This document shows, in pieces, positions 25,489-35,292 of a stretch of DNA of 64,000 nucleotides (its first letter is position 1; every line of letters begins with the position of its first letter). The position numbers and the translations under genes were made by a program. The notes under the pieces are model-generated. The model did no database searches. It saw only the letters and a list, made by a program, of their open reading frames with translations, and was not told where the DNA came from. This stretch comes from Thalassotalea profundi (GTDB lineage: Bacteria > Pseudomonadota > Gammaproteobacteria > Enterobacterales > Alteromonadaceae). The stretch is taken from assembly GCF_014653195.1 (NCBI RefSeq), contig NZ_BNAH01000012.1, positions 1-64,000 on the forward strand, written 5' to 3'.

Positions 25489-26829
25489 TTAGCTAGATTT
25501 TTTTGTCCATATATTAAAGTAGAAGTGCCAAGCTAAGCCTGTTCCTCTTAGTAGCATTAAAATAAAAAATGCACCCCAAAGCCCCTGATTTTCAAAATCT
25601 TTTAGCATAAACCACGCGGGATAAAAGCCTAAAAGTGTTGCCACTATCATGCTATTACGCATAGTTTTAGCTTGCATTAAACCAATATAAATCCCGTCTA
25701 ATAAGTAACTCCAACATGCAACTAAAGGTAAAGCAACAATCCATAATAAATAACTATTTGCTAAAGTTACTACACTTTCTATATTAGAAATTAAACCGAT
25801 AAACTTATCTCCAAATATTAAAAAGATTATGCTATAAATAATTGCAAATATTATTGTCCATAAAGTTGAAACTAGCGTTGCCTGTTTTAGCTGACTTTGT
25901 TGATTTCTACCACTAGCATTACCCACCATAACTTCTGCTGCGTTAGCTATACCATCTAAACCAAAAGAAATTAGAAGCAGAAAGTTCATAAGAATAGCAT
26001 TAGCGGCTACAACATCATCGCCTAATCTTGCTCCTTGAAAAGTGATAAAAATAAAACATGACTGTAATAACAGTGTTCTTATCATAATGTCACGGTTAAG
26101 TTTAAAATAACCAGATAATGCAGCTTTATTAAATATCTCTTTGGTGCTAACTATTCGCCATTTTTCATGTTTTAGGCGAGTATTCATACCGGTTAAGAAT
26201 ATAATTAAACAACCAACAAAAAGTCCTATATATTCTGCGATCAAAGTTGCCCAAGCGACACCTTTAACTTGCCAGCCAAACCCCCAAACAAATAATAGAT
26301 CTAAACCAAGGTTGGTTAAGTTAGTAATGATTAAAATCCACATTACCGCTTTAGCTCGATGGTTACCAAGTAACCAACCTAGTATGACTAAATTTGCTAT
26401 AGCAGCAGGAAGCCCAAAAATACGTATTTCACTATATTCTTTCGCATAAAACTGTACTTCTGGAGAGCCTCCTGCAAAATAAATAGTTGCATTAAGGTAA
26501 GGCCCTTGAAATAAAATAAGGGTAAGACCAATCATTATCGCAACAACTATACCGCGCAATAGGACTAATTGGCTTTCTTTAGCTGAACTCTTACCATAGG
26601 CTTGTGCCGCAAGCCCTGTTGTCGACATGCGTAAGAAACCTGAAAACCAAATTATAAAAGTAATAACCATTGCACCCACAGTGCTACCACCAAGAAAATA
26701 CGAATGTTCTAAATGCCCAATTACCGCTGTATCAACCAAACCCAATAAGGGCACAGTAATATTTGATAAGATCATGGGAATTGCTAAAGAAAATAATTGT
26801 TTATGGGGTAAATTTCTCAATGACTTCAA
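25489..26829 (-). CDS. MATE family efflux transporter, DinF subgroup
   Basis: 446 aa, about 12 hydrophobic segments. N-terminal LPHKQLFSLAIPMILSNITV and GLVDTAVIGHL are typical of DinF-type MATE carriers, which use H+ or Na+ gradients to export cationic drugs. In E. coli dinF follows lexA; here lexA is 11 kb away, so it is not part of the SOS operon. Confidence 0.92.
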   Translation of the reverse strand: MKSLRNLPHKQLFSLAIPMILSNITVPLLGLVDTAVIGHLEHSYFLGGSTVGAMVITFIIWFSGFLRMSTTGLAAQAYGKSSAKESQLVLLRGIVVAIMIGLTLILFQGPYLNATIYFAGGSPEVQFYAKEYSEIRIFGLPAAIANLVILGWLLGNHRAKAVMWILIITNLTNLGLDLLFVWGFGWQVKGVAWATLIAEYIGLFVGCLIIFLTGMNTRLKHEKWRIVSTKEIFNKAALSGYFKLNRDIMIRTLLLQSCFIFITFQGARLGDDVVAANAILMNFLLLISFGLDGIANAAEVMVGNASGRNQQSQLKQATLVSTLWTIIFAIIYSIIFLIFGDKFIGLISNIESVVTLANSYLLWIVALPLVACWSYLLDGIYIGLMQAKTMRNSMIVATLLGFYPAWFMLKDFENQGLWGAFFILMLLRGTGLAWHFYFNIWTKKSS

Positions 26830-26916
26830 TTAAATCTGCCCTTACATTGAATAATGATTAAATAAAAATAGCGAACACTGTATTATAGGTTTACTACATT
26901 GCTAAAGGATAGGGAT

Positions 26917-27975
26917 ATGATACATACAATTAAGTTAACGGCAGTTTTATTATTACTAACCGTATCAAAATTGGCCTTTGCGGCTGTAATTCTTCAATAT
27001 CATCATGTAAGTAATGACACGCCTGAAAGTACAAGCATTTCACCGTTACAATTTGAAGCTCATATGCAATATTTAGCGGATAACGACTTTACCGTGGTGT
27101 CATTGTCTGAGCTTATGAATACCATAATGAAACAACAACCACTAAAAGACAAAATGGTAGCGATTACTTTTGATGATGCATACTTAGATATTCTCACTCA
27201 AGGGAAACCTATTCTCGACAAATTCAATTACCCTTTTACCATTTTCATTAACCCGAATATTGTTGAACGAAACCCTAATGGCTACTTGAGTTGGCAACAA
27301 TTAAAAGACATGGCCGATGATGGTGTTATTATTGCTAATCACGGATTAGAACACGATTCTTTAGCACGTATAGTACATAACTCCACTGACAAAAATTGGC
27401 GCGATAAGCTCACAGACGACTTATTAAGCTCAGAAAAAATTATAGAAGAGAAAACTGGACAGAGTTGGCGCTATTTTGCGTATCCTTATGGTGAATTTAC
27501 ACCTGAAATACAATCTTGGTTAATGGAGAATAACTTTATTGCTTTTAGTCAACAAAGCGGTGCTGTTAGTTTAGCAACTGATTTAACCAACGTTCCTCGT
27601 TTTCCGGCTTCAAAACCCTATGACAAAATAGCAAGCTTGCGAGATAAACTTTACTCATTACCTTTCATGCTATCGTTAGATAGCCAAAATGCTCAAACTA
27701 TATACCCACAAAACACATTAAAGTCTGTCTCATTTAATATAGTAATAGATGACTTTCATAAGTCACAACTCAATTGCTATGTATCAGGTTTAGGGAAACA
27801 AAAAGTTGAGTGGCAAAGTGATAAAAGTTTTACCATCAACTTTAGCCAACCTTTATCTACAGGAAGAATTCGCTGTAATTGTACAGCACCTAGCATTAGT
27901 CAGCCTGGTCGCTACTATTGGTATTCAAAACCTTGGTTTATTTTAACCGAAGACAGCCAGTGGTACCCTCTTTAG
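26917..27975 (+). CDS. secreted polysaccharide deacetylase family protein
   Basis: 352 aa from the ATG at 26917 (AAGGATAGGG upstream); a TTG at 26899 is less likely. Signal peptide 1-24 (LLLLTVSKLAFA). NodB-type domain: VAITFDDAYLDI with the catalytic/metal Asp pair, NHGLEHDS with metal histidines, and YFAYPYGEF. Possibly acts on an exported polysaccharide or peptidoglycan. A C-terminal ~80-residue beta-rich part is unassigned. Its 3' end overlaps the SCO gene by 4 bases tail-to-tail. Confidence 0.88.
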   Translation: MIHTIKLTAVLLLLTVSKLAFAAVILQYHHVSNDTPESTSISPLQFEAHMQYLADNDFTVVSLSELMNTIMKQQPLKDKMVAITFDDAYLDILTQGKPILDKFNYPFTIFINPNIVERNPNGYLSWQQLKDMADDGVIIANHGLEHDSLARIVHNSTDKNWRDKLTDDLLSSEKIIEEKTGQSWRYFAYPYGEFTPEIQSWLMENNFIAFSQQSGAVSLATDLTNVPRFPASKPYDKIASLRDKLYSLPFMLSLDSQNAQTIYPQNTLKSVSFNIVIDDFHKSQLNCYVSGLGKQKVEWQSDKSFTINFSQPLSTGRIRCNCTAPSISQPGRYYWYSKPWFILTEDSQWYPL

Positions 27976-28604
27976 TCAGTATATAATTTAACTATTTTTG
28001 TAAAGTCGCTCACTAACTGACTGCCATCTACGCTTGGCACTTGACCCAACTCATGTTGCGGTTTAAAAATTGCCGCAATTTTGCCTTTTGGATTTAGCAG
28101 AACAATAGAGCCACTATGATCAACTAAATAACTATCTTCACTTGAGTCATCAGCAATGGCATACATTAAGCCTAGATTACGGGCAAATGGATACAATACA
28201 TCATGACCAGCCGTCACTGCTTGAAATTTAGCATTAAAATACGCAATATATTGGGCTAATTTCTCTTGTGTATCTCGTTTAGGATCAACAGACACCAAAA
28301 CCACTTGACTACTTGGTGCTATAGCCTCAAGGTCATCATAAATAAAATTTAATTCCTGTAACGTTGTAGGACAAACATCTGGACATGATGTATACCCAAA
28401 AAACATCCACGACCAGCGACCTTCTAAATTTTTATTCGAAAAATTATTACCATGATGATCAACTAACGAAAAAGGTTGAATCTCTCTTGCTTGTTGGTAA
28501 TAAAGTGCAAACTCTGGTTGCTGTAATGTTGAAGTTGACTTAAAAACAAAAAGACCACTTGTTAACGCGACCACTGCAACAATCACTATTAATAATTTAT
28601 TCAT
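27972..28604 (-). CDS. SCO1/SenC family copper chaperone
   Basis: 210 aa. Single N-terminal membrane anchor (1-20), then a thioredoxin-like fold with the copper motif TSCPDVCPTTL and the distal His in LVDHSGSI. Delivers copper to the CuA centre of cytochrome oxidase subunit II. Last gene of the haem A/assembly cluster. Confidence 0.95.
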   Translation of the reverse strand: MNKLLIVIVAVVALTSGLFVFKSTSTLQQPEFALYYQQAREIQPFSLVDHHGNNFSNKNLEGRWSWMFFGYTSCPDVCPTTLQELNFIYDDLEAIAPSSQVVLVSVDPKRDTQEKLAQYIAYFNAKFQAVTAGHDVLYPFARNLGLMYAIADDSSEDSYLVDHSGSIVLLNPKGKIAAIFKPQHELGQVPSVDGSQLVSDFTKIVKLYTD

Positions 28605-28627
28605 ACTAATATTAAATTTTGACCTTG

Positions 28628-29542
28628 TTAATGTATAGGAAGTAGATAATGATCAAGTAATAGCACTATAAATAACGCCATTAAATGAATAATAGAAAAT
28701 TTAAACGTATCCATTGCAGTATTCTCATCTGCATTAAATTTTAATTTCCATGCATATACAAAGAAACCTAAATTTAATACTACGGCTCCCACCAAGTAGA
28801 GCCAGTTGCTCATTCCAACTAAGTAAGGCAATAGTCCTACAATAAATAGCAAAATGGTATAGAGTAATATTTGAGTTTTAGTAAAATTAACGCCATGCGT
28901 AACAGGTAGCATCGGAATATTTACTTTAGCATAATCATCTTTTCTATGAATAGCTAACGCCCAAAAATGGGGGGGTGTCCAAGTAAAAATTAACAGTACT
29001 AGCAATAATGCATTAGGATGAATTTCATTTGTCATGGCCGTCCATCCGAGAAGCGGCGGAATAGCGCCAGCTAAACCACCAATGGTTATATTTTGTGGCG
29101 TTGCCCGCTTTAAATACATTGTATAAATAAAGCCATAACCCACTAAACCAGCCAAAGTTAACCAAGCTGTTAACGGATTAACTAAGCTATACAGCATTGC
29201 AAAACCTAAAATCGCAAGTAGAGCAGCAAAAGTAATGGCATTTTTAGTAGTTAAACGACCATTAGGAATGGGACGATGGTGGGTTCGCCCCATAATACTG
29301 TCAATACGTTCATCACAAATATGATTTATAGCTGCGGCCGCTGAAGACAACATACCAATCCCCAACATTGCAGGAATTAGCAACTGCCATGGAATAGCAC
29401 CAGGTACTGAAAGACACATACCAACGAGTGCCGTTAACACTAATAAAGCAACAACCCGAGGCTTAGTTATTTCATAATAGTCACGCCAACTTGTTTGTAA
29501 AACAGTATCGTTTGCAAGCTCTTGTGCTGATGTGTTACTCAT
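28628..29542 (-). CDS. ctaB: protoheme IX farnesyltransferase
   Basis: 304 aa, UbiA-type prenyltransferase with about nine membrane segments. Motifs [20 protein letters not shown] (first Asp-rich loop) and [11 protein letters not shown] (second loop) are those of CyoE/CtaB, which makes haem O from haem B. Lies 8 bases after ctaA, which uses the product. Confidence 0.97.
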   Translation of the reverse strand: MSNTSAQELANDTVLQTSWRDYYEITKPRVVALLVLTALVGMCLSVPGAIPWQLLIPAMLGIGMLSSAAAAINHICDERIDSIMGRTHHRPIPNGRLTTKNAITFAALLAILGFAMLYSLVNPLTAWLTLAGLVGYGFIYTMYLKRATPQNITIGGLAGAIPPLLGWTAMTNEIHPNALLLVLLIFTWTPPHFWALAIHRKDDYAKVNIPMLPVTHGVNFTKTQILLYTILLFIVGLLPYLVGMSNWLYLVGAVVLNLGFFVYAWKLKFNADENTAMDTFKFSIIHLMALFIVLLLDHYLLPIH

Positions 29543-29550
29543 AATGCCTC

Positions 29551-30567
29551 CTATGTTTTTCTTGCTAAACTATACGTTAATGCAATCAACATTAACATTA
29601 AGCCCGCCGCTACAATATTATGACTCACAGCAATTGCTAACGGCAGTGAAAATACAATATTACTAATACCCAAACCGACTTGTGCTATTAAAAAGACTAC
29701 AACAGCAACTGCCATATTTTTAAAAAACAGCGTTTCTGCCTTGAGAAATATACTAAGTGTAAGCCACAATAAATATAATGTTGTTATGATTGCTCCAATT
29801 CGATGCACTACATGAATAGTAATTCGTTCATCATGTTCAAAATGACCAAATTCATAACTATTTCGTTGAGGAGGAATAGGATCAAATGATTCTTCAAAAT
29901 TTAACTCTTCTATCCAATTACCTTGGCAAATAGGTAGTTCTACGCACACTAAAGCTGCGTAATTCGAAGATGTCCATCCCCCTAAAGCGATTTGTACTGT
30001 TAGAATTATAATACCTAAAACACCAAAACGCGTATAACGCCTAATTCGAATATCTCCACCAGGCACCCGATATGGTTCAAGCCGCAAATAAAGCAAAAAT
30101 AGCAAGCACAAAGTAGTGAATCCGCCAAGTAAATGCCCCATAACAACTATAGGCATTAACATTAAGGTTACCGTCCACATCCCTAAAAGTGCTTGAAAAA
30201 TGACAACTAAAAGAATAAGTATGGGTAAGAAAACAGGCGTACCTTCTTTCCTATTTTTAATCGATAAAAAGGTGATTGCTAAAATAAATAACCCAAGGGC
30301 ACCCGCAAAGTACCTATGAATCATTTCGTTCCAGGCTTTTTCAGTATCAACAGGCCGATCAGGAAAAGCTTGCTGTGCCTTTTCTATTTGCTCTGTCGTT
30401 TTCGGTACATCCAACATACCATAACAACCTGGCCAGTCAGGACAACCTAAACCAGCATGGGTAAGTCGCGTATATGCACCTAAACTAACTACAATAATAG
30501 CTAAAAATATACTTACTAAAACTAATAGTTTGAGGTTCTTTTTTTTATCATCTCTCATACTAGCCAA
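29551..30567 (-). CDS. ctaA: haem A synthase (CtaA/COX15)
   Basis: 338 aa, eight membrane segments. Family signatures: [29 protein letters not shown] and VHRIGA with haem-ligand histidines. The inter-helix Cys pair ([10 protein letters not shown]) is present. Oxidises the haem O methyl group to formyl. The gene overlaps the preceding assembly gene by 8 bases. Confidence 0.96.
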   Translation of the reverse strand: MASMRDDKKKNLKLLVLVSIFLAIIVVSLGAYTRLTHAGLGCPDWPGCYGMLDVPKTTEQIEKAQQAFPDRPVDTEKAWNEMIHRYFAGALGLFILAITFLSIKNRKEGTPVFLPILILLVVIFQALLGMWTVTLMLMPIVVMGHLLGGFTTLCLLFLLYLRLEPYRVPGGDIRIRRYTRFGVLGIIILTVQIALGGWTSSNYAALVCVELPICQGNWIEELNFEESFDPIPPQRNSYEFGHFEHDERITIHVVHRIGAIITTLYLLWLTLSIFLKAETLFFKNMAVAVVVFLIAQVGLGISNIVFSLPLAIAVSHNIVAAGLMLMLIALTYSLARKT

Positions 30568-31120
30568 TCCTTGAATATTTTAATAATTTTTTCATGTCTG
30601 CAATAATTGCGTTACCTAGTTGAGATACGTTCTCTGCCTCTGTAGGTAATTTATAAGACAATACTACATTACTTAAAGGATCAATAATTATCAGTTGCGG
30701 CTTATCTAGGTTTTGTTTCGCTTTCTCAGGTAATGTTTGTGATTGCCACTTTGAATGATGCATAGATTGACGCATTTTGTCAGTAATTGCAGTTTGTGTA
30801 AGAGCAACAGGTAATACTCGGGGGATTTCTTTGCCTAAAAGAACATAAGCATTATTAATAGTAAGTAAAGTGCTCTCACATAAATCATCGCATTGCTCTG
30901 GAAGGTTAACCAGCATTAACCATTTATGATTAAATTCATCAGCTTTTAGCCCCAAGTCAGCTAAAGTAAGATGATTATTTACCAACTCACCTTGGTTAGT
31001 CACTCCATAATCAAACCAACGATTATCTAGTGCTAATTTGGCTAATATCACGGGTACTAAAAATACACCAATGACGAGTAATAAATATTGTCGAGATTTT
31101 GTCAACTTCAAATCAGACAT
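30560..31120 (-). CDS. cytochrome oxidase cluster membrane protein, thioredoxin-like
   Basis: 186 aa from MSDLKLTK, chosen because GGGG lies just upstream and this places the start 2 bases after the SURF1 stop. One N-terminal membrane helix (YLLLVIGVFLVPVILA), then a periplasmic domain with CDDLCESTL, a CxxxC resembling the SCO motif in a divergent thioredoxin fold. Conserved in this position in Shewanella and Colwellia; likely helps oxidase maturation, inferred from context. Confidence 0.85.
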   Translation of the reverse strand: MSDLKLTKSRQYLLLVIGVFLVPVILAKLALDNRWFDYGVTNQGELVNNHLTLADLGLKADEFNHKWLMLVNLPEQCDDLCESTLLTINNAYVLLGKEIPRVLPVALTQTAITDKMRQSMHHSKWQSQTLPEKAKQNLDKPQLIIIDPLSNVVLSYKLPTEAENVSQLGNAIIADMKKLLKYSRIG

Positions 31121-31121
31121 G

Positions 31122-31883
31122 TTACCCCTTTTTATTATTGTTTTTATTATCATAACGAGCCCAGTAAAGACTCGCATAAATCATTAATACTAGCCAAGCT
31201 ATCGCCAAACTAAACCATTGAAATGCATATCCTCGGTGCTTTTCAGGCGGCATAACTATCGGTTGCCAATTTTTTTCAAAACCTATCACTTCTGTTTTAT
31301 CTAAGTAAACAACAAAGGGCAATAACTTTTGATTAATAATGTGTGAGAATTTATTTAACTCAATTTGTTGTACTCTCAATGGCCAACTCACTTCATTAAA
31401 CGTTTCTTCACTTAGGACAATACCATTATCTACAATACGTATGTGACCTTTAATAGAGTACTCTCCAGTCAATGCTTTGATATTCGGTAATATATTGCGA
31501 TCTTTTGAACCTTGAACCCAACCTAAATTCACCAACACACTCTTATCGTTAAACTTCAACACTTGTAACACTCTATAACCTAATCGGCCTTTATATGTTT
31601 GGTTATCATGTAAAAATATAAATCGCTCATCAAAGCGACCCGTTAACTGTAGTGGTATATCATTAATATCTTGTAATTTATTCATGACCTGTTGAAATGA
31701 GTCAAAACTAAGTGCTTCTTGAGTTTTATAAGACGCAATGCTGGCTAAACGCTGCTCTTTTTCATGCGCTCTTTCACTTTGCCATAATCCGAGCTTGATT
31801 AATCCAGCAAAGACAAGCAAAGTAAAAATAACCATAAGCCAGTTTAATTGGCTAATATAAAAACGTATTACAGCTAACTTCAT
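31122..31883 (-). CDS. SURF1 family cytochrome oxidase assembly protein
   Basis: 253 aa. Two membrane helices, N-terminal (LMVIFTLLVFAGLIKLGLWQ) and C-terminal (WFSLAIAWLVLMIYASLYW), around a periplasmic domain with the family's GRFDE, GRLGYRVLQ and VNLGWV. Assists haem a insertion into subunit I. First gene of the SURF1-to-SCO operon on the minus strand. Confidence 0.93.
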   Translation of the reverse strand: MKLAVIRFYISQLNWLMVIFTLLVFAGLIKLGLWQSERAHEKEQRLASIASYKTQEALSFDSFQQVMNKLQDINDIPLQLTGRFDERFIFLHDNQTYKGRLGYRVLQVLKFNDKSVLVNLGWVQGSKDRNILPNIKALTGEYSIKGHIRIVDNGIVLSEETFNEVSWPLRVQQIELNKFSHIINQKLLPFVVYLDKTEVIGFEKNWQPIVMPPEKHRGYAFQWFSLAIAWLVLMIYASLYWARYDNKNNNKKG

Positions 31884-31923
31884 ATATTACCGAATAACAT
31901 TAAAACTATAAAAAGAGAGAGTT

Positions 31924-32133
31924 ATGATCATTAAAATAATTATTGTTGGATTACTTGCTTTTATGATTTACAACTTATTTAGGGCGTTAGTTTTAATGAA
32001 TAAAAACGATCCTAACCAACCAAGTATGTCTAAATTTATCGGTCGAAGAGTTATGACTTCTGTCTTTATTGTTGTGTTATTACTTATCGGAATTTTAACC
32101 GGAGTGATTACACCTAATCCCAAACCTTTTTAA
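31924..32133 (+). CDS. DUF2909 twin transmembrane protein
   Basis: 69 aa, two membrane helices (3-22 and 45-65) joined by a short polar loop (NKNDPNQPSMSKFIGRR). Matches the DUF2909 family, found next to cytochrome oxidase genes in many gammaproteobacteria. It alone in the cluster is on the plus strand. AGAGAG precedes the ATG. Role unknown, probably oxidase related. Confidence 0.85.
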   Translation: MIIKIIIVGLLAFMIYNLFRALVLMNKNDPNQPSMSKFIGRRVMTSVFIVVLLLIGILTGVITPNPKPF

Positions 32134-32138
32134 TAAAA

Positions 32139-32162
32139 ATAGCTCTACCGAAGCAGAGCTAT
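32139..32162 (-). terminator. cox operon terminator
   Basis: ATAGCTCT-ACCGAAGC-AGAGCTAT, followed on the minus strand by TTTTTATT. It lies 27 bases after the coxC stop and can also end the converging DUF2909 gene. Confidence 0.8.
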
Positions 32163-32188
32163 CGATCTTATTTTTACTTCGCTATTAC

Positions 32189-33073
32189 TTATAAAATATA
32201 AACAAATACAAATAAAAGCACCCAAACAACATCAACAAAATGCCAATACCAGCTTGTTGCTTGGAAAGCAAAATGACTTTTAGGAGTAAAGTGGCCTTTA
32301 AAAACACGCACAAGCATAACAAACAGCATAATGGTGCCTAATGTGACATGCATACCATGAAAGCCCGTCAACAAATAAAAGGTATTACCGTAGATACCAC
32401 TTGTTAAATAAAGCTTCATTTCATCAGCATAGGCATGGGCATACTCTAAACCTTGGCAATATAAAAATACCACACCTAATAAAACCGTTAACCCCAACCA
32501 AAATTTAAGTTGACCTCTATTATCTTTTTCTAAGGCAATATGTGCAAGGTGTGCTGTTACAGAAGAAGTCAAAAGCAAAATAGTATTAATTAATGGTAAG
32601 CCATACCAGCCCATTCCTGTAGTTTCAGTACCGTCTGGTGTTTTTATCAAAGGCCAGGTAGCACTAAAGTCTGGCCATAATACCTCTCCTGTCATTGCAT
32701 TATTGCCTGCACCATCTAACCAAGGTATTGAAAATGTTCTAGCGTAAAGCAATGCCCCAAAAAAAGCGGCAAAAAACATAACTTCTGAAAAGATAAACCA
32801 ACTCATTCCTTGTCTAAAAGAGTTATCCATTTGCCCGCTATATTTACCGGACATAGATTCATTAATAACATTATTGAACCAACCAAACATCATATAAACT
32901 ACCATAGCAATACCGGCAATTAAGATATAACCACCATAGCCTGATTGTTCATTCTTAAGTTCAGTCACATAGTTTGCAGCACCCACTGCAATTAAAAATA
33001 AAGCAACGGCTCCGATAATTGGCCAGTGACTTTGAGCGGGTACATAATAATTTTCATATTCTTTTGTTGTCAT
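32189..33073 (-). CDS. coxC: cytochrome c oxidase subunit III
   Basis: 294 aa, seven membrane segments. Signatures: YYVPAQSHWPIIGA, SEVMFFAAFFGAL, GFHGMHVTLGT and SWYWHFVDVVWVLLFVFVYI. Structural subunit of the aa3-type oxidase. Starts 28 bases after ctaG; the small DUF2970 gene often found here is absent. Confidence 0.97.
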   Translation of the reverse strand: MTTKEYENYYVPAQSHWPIIGAVALFLIAVGAANYVTELKNEQSGYGGYILIAGIAMVVYMMFGWFNNVINESMSGKYSGQMDNSFRQGMSWFIFSEVMFFAAFFGALLYARTFSIPWLDGAGNNAMTGEVLWPDFSATWPLIKTPDGTETTGMGWYGLPLINTILLLTSSVTAHLAHIALEKDNRGQLKFWLGLTVLLGVVFLYCQGLEYAHAYADEMKLYLTSGIYGNTFYLLTGFHGMHVTLGTIMLFVMLVRVFKGHFTPKSHFAFQATSWYWHFVDVVWVLLFVFVYIL

Positions 33074-33100
33074 AACTTCCCCCTGTGTTGAAGTAAAAAC

Positions 33101-33679
33101 CTAAGATGCAACCTTGCCAGTGATATCGTATAACGTGTATGACAATGTAATTGTCGACACATCTTCTGGTAACTCAGTATCAACATAAAATTGTAATGCC
33201 ATTTCAATATCATCCTGAGCTTTTAATGGTTGATGGTTAAAACAAAAACACTCTATTTTTTGAAAATAAATAGCGGCTTGACCAGGAGAAACTGATGGGA
33301 CAGCTTGACCTACAATGTCATTTTGCGATTCATTCTTTGCATAAAATTTAACGAGTTTCATTTCACCAGGATGGACTTTTATTTCATTTATCATAGGTTC
33401 GAACAGCCAAGGGATCCCTTGCGCTGTTCTACTGATAAATTGCACAGTAATCACACGACTTTTATCAATACCATTTTCATTTATCGTTGCCGCGGTAGTT
33501 GCTGTTTTTCCATTTAATCCTGTTATGTCACAAAACACATCATATAAAGGTACTAAAGCAAAACCAAAGCCAAACATAGCAAAAACAATAAGAACCAGCT
33601 TTTTAACTGTTTTAGTTTTCGCCTTAGCTTGTTCATCTTGACTAATTTCTACATCATCTTGATTTTTTTTAGTACTCAT
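33101..33679 (-). CDS. ctaG: cytochrome c oxidase assembly protein CtaG/COX11
   Basis: 192 aa. One N-terminal helix (LVLIVFAMFGFGFALVPLYD) and the copper-binding ECFCFNHQPL. Inserts CuB into subunit I. Positioned between coxA and coxC as in proteobacterial cox operons. Confidence 0.95.
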   Translation of the reverse strand: MSTKKNQDDVEISQDEQAKAKTKTVKKLVLIVFAMFGFGFALVPLYDVFCDITGLNGKTATTAATINENGIDKSRVITVQFISRTAQGIPWLFEPMINEIKVHPGEMKLVKFYAKNESQNDIVGQAVPSVSPGQAAIYFQKIECFCFNHQPLKAQDDIEMALQFYVDTELPEDVSTITLSYTLYDITGKVAS

Positions 33680-33690
33680 ATAACCCCCTA

Positions 33691-35280
33691 TTAATCAATT
33701 TTAGGTGGTTTTTCAAAGGTATGGTATGGCGCAGGACTTGGCACAGTCCATTCTAATCCTTCTGCTCCATCCCAAGGTTTAGCTTCAGCTTTTTCTCCGC
33801 CGCGAATACATTTAATTACAACCGCAAGGAAAATTAATTGTGATAAACCAAAGGCAAAACCACCTATACTCACCCATTTATTGAAATCAGCAAACTGTAA
33901 TGCATAGTCAGGAATACGACGAGGCATACCAGCTAATCCTAAAAAGTGCATGGGGAAGAACAGGATATTAACTGAAATTAACGAACACCAAAAATGGGCC
34001 TTACTTAATTTGTCGCTATACATATTACCGGTCCATTTAGGTAGCCAATAATACGTCCCTGCATAAATAGAAAATAATGATCCCGTTACTAATACATAAT
34101 GAAAGTGTGCAACAACAAAGTAGGTATCATGATATTGAAAATCTACCGGCGTTAGTGCCAACATTAGCCCTGAAAATCCACCAATCGTAAACAATATAAC
34201 AAAGGCAATCGAAAACAGCATGGGGACTTCAAAGGTCATAGAACCACGCCACATTGTTGCTACCCAGTTAAATACTTTCACCCCTGTTGGAATTGCAATT
34301 AACATCGTACAGTACATAAAGAATAGCTCGCCAAAAAGCGGCATCCCTGTAGTAAACATATGATGTGCCCATACAATAAATGATAGGAAGGCAATTGAAG
34401 CCGTTGCATATACCATTGAGCTATAACCAAATAGGCGTTTACGGGCAAAGGCTGGAATAATAGTAGAAACAATACCAAAGGCAGGCAAAATCATAATATA
34501 TACTTCAGGATGACCAAAGAACCAGAATATATGTTGGAACATAACAGGGTCACCACCACCTGCGGCATTAAAGAAACTCGTACCAAAATAGGTATCAGTC
34601 AATACCATAGTAACAACGCCTGCTAACACTGGCATAACAGCGATCAATAGATAAGCTGTTATGAAAAATGTCCACACAAACAATGGCATCTTCATGTACG
34701 TCATACCCGGCGCACGCATATTCATAATGGTAACAACAACGTTAATTGCCCCCATTATTGATGAAACACCCATAATATGTACGGCAAAAACAAAAAATGC
34801 TGTGCTTCCATTTGAATACGTTGTCGATAGCGGAGCGTAAAAAGTCCAACCGAAATTTGGAGCACCTGATTCCATAAAAAATGAAGCAAGTAATATTGAA
34901 AATGCAAAAGGCAAAATCCAAAAGCTCCAGTTATTCATTCTAGGCAACGCCATATCAGGCGCTCCTATCATCATTGGAATCATCCAGTTAGCAAAGCCAG
35001 TAAAGGCCGGCATAATAGCCCCAAATACCATGATCAAACCATGGACAGTAGTCAACTGATTGAAAAAGTCAGGCTCAATAAACTGTAATCCTGGTTGAAA
35101 TAGTTCAACTCGGATCATCATTGCTAGTGCGCCACCAGTTAACAACATGATGAATGCGAACCATAAGTACATAGTACCAATATCTTTATGGTTGGTTGTA
35201 AATAACCAACGCTTTATCCCCGTCATTTTATGATCATGATGATCGTGCTCATGCGAGTCATGAATAGCTTCTGTAGTCAT
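33691..35280 (-). CDS. coxA: cytochrome c oxidase subunit I
   Basis: 529 aa, twelve membrane helices. Haem a and a3-CuB ligands are recognisable: TTVHGLIMVFG, FWFFGHPEVYIMILPAFG (with the cross-linked His-Tyr pair), WAHHMF and VVAHFHYVLVTGS. HDSHEHDHHDHK near the N-terminus is a His-rich tail of unknown use. The E-S/ D-channel features mark the A-family. Reduces O2 to water while pumping protons. Confidence 0.98.
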   Translation of the reverse strand: MTTEAIHDSHEHDHHDHKMTGIKRWLFTTNHKDIGTMYLWFAFIMLLTGGALAMMIRVELFQPGLQFIEPDFFNQLTTVHGLIMVFGAIMPAFTGFANWMIPMMIGAPDMALPRMNNWSFWILPFAFSILLASFFMESGAPNFGWTFYAPLSTTYSNGSTAFFVFAVHIMGVSSIMGAINVVVTIMNMRAPGMTYMKMPLFVWTFFITAYLLIAVMPVLAGVVTMVLTDTYFGTSFFNAAGGGDPVMFQHIFWFFGHPEVYIMILPAFGIVSTIIPAFARKRLFGYSSMVYATASIAFLSFIVWAHHMFTTGMPLFGELFFMYCTMLIAIPTGVKVFNWVATMWRGSMTFEVPMLFSIAFVILFTIGGFSGLMLALTPVDFQYHDTYFVVAHFHYVLVTGSLFSIYAGTYYWLPKWTGNMYSDKLSKAHFWCSLISVNILFFPMHFLGLAGMPRRIPDYALQFADFNKWVSIGGFAFGLSQLIFLAVVIKCIRGGEKAEAKPWDGAEGLEWTVPSPAPYHTFEKPPKID

Positions 35281-35292
35281 TATTCTTCCCCC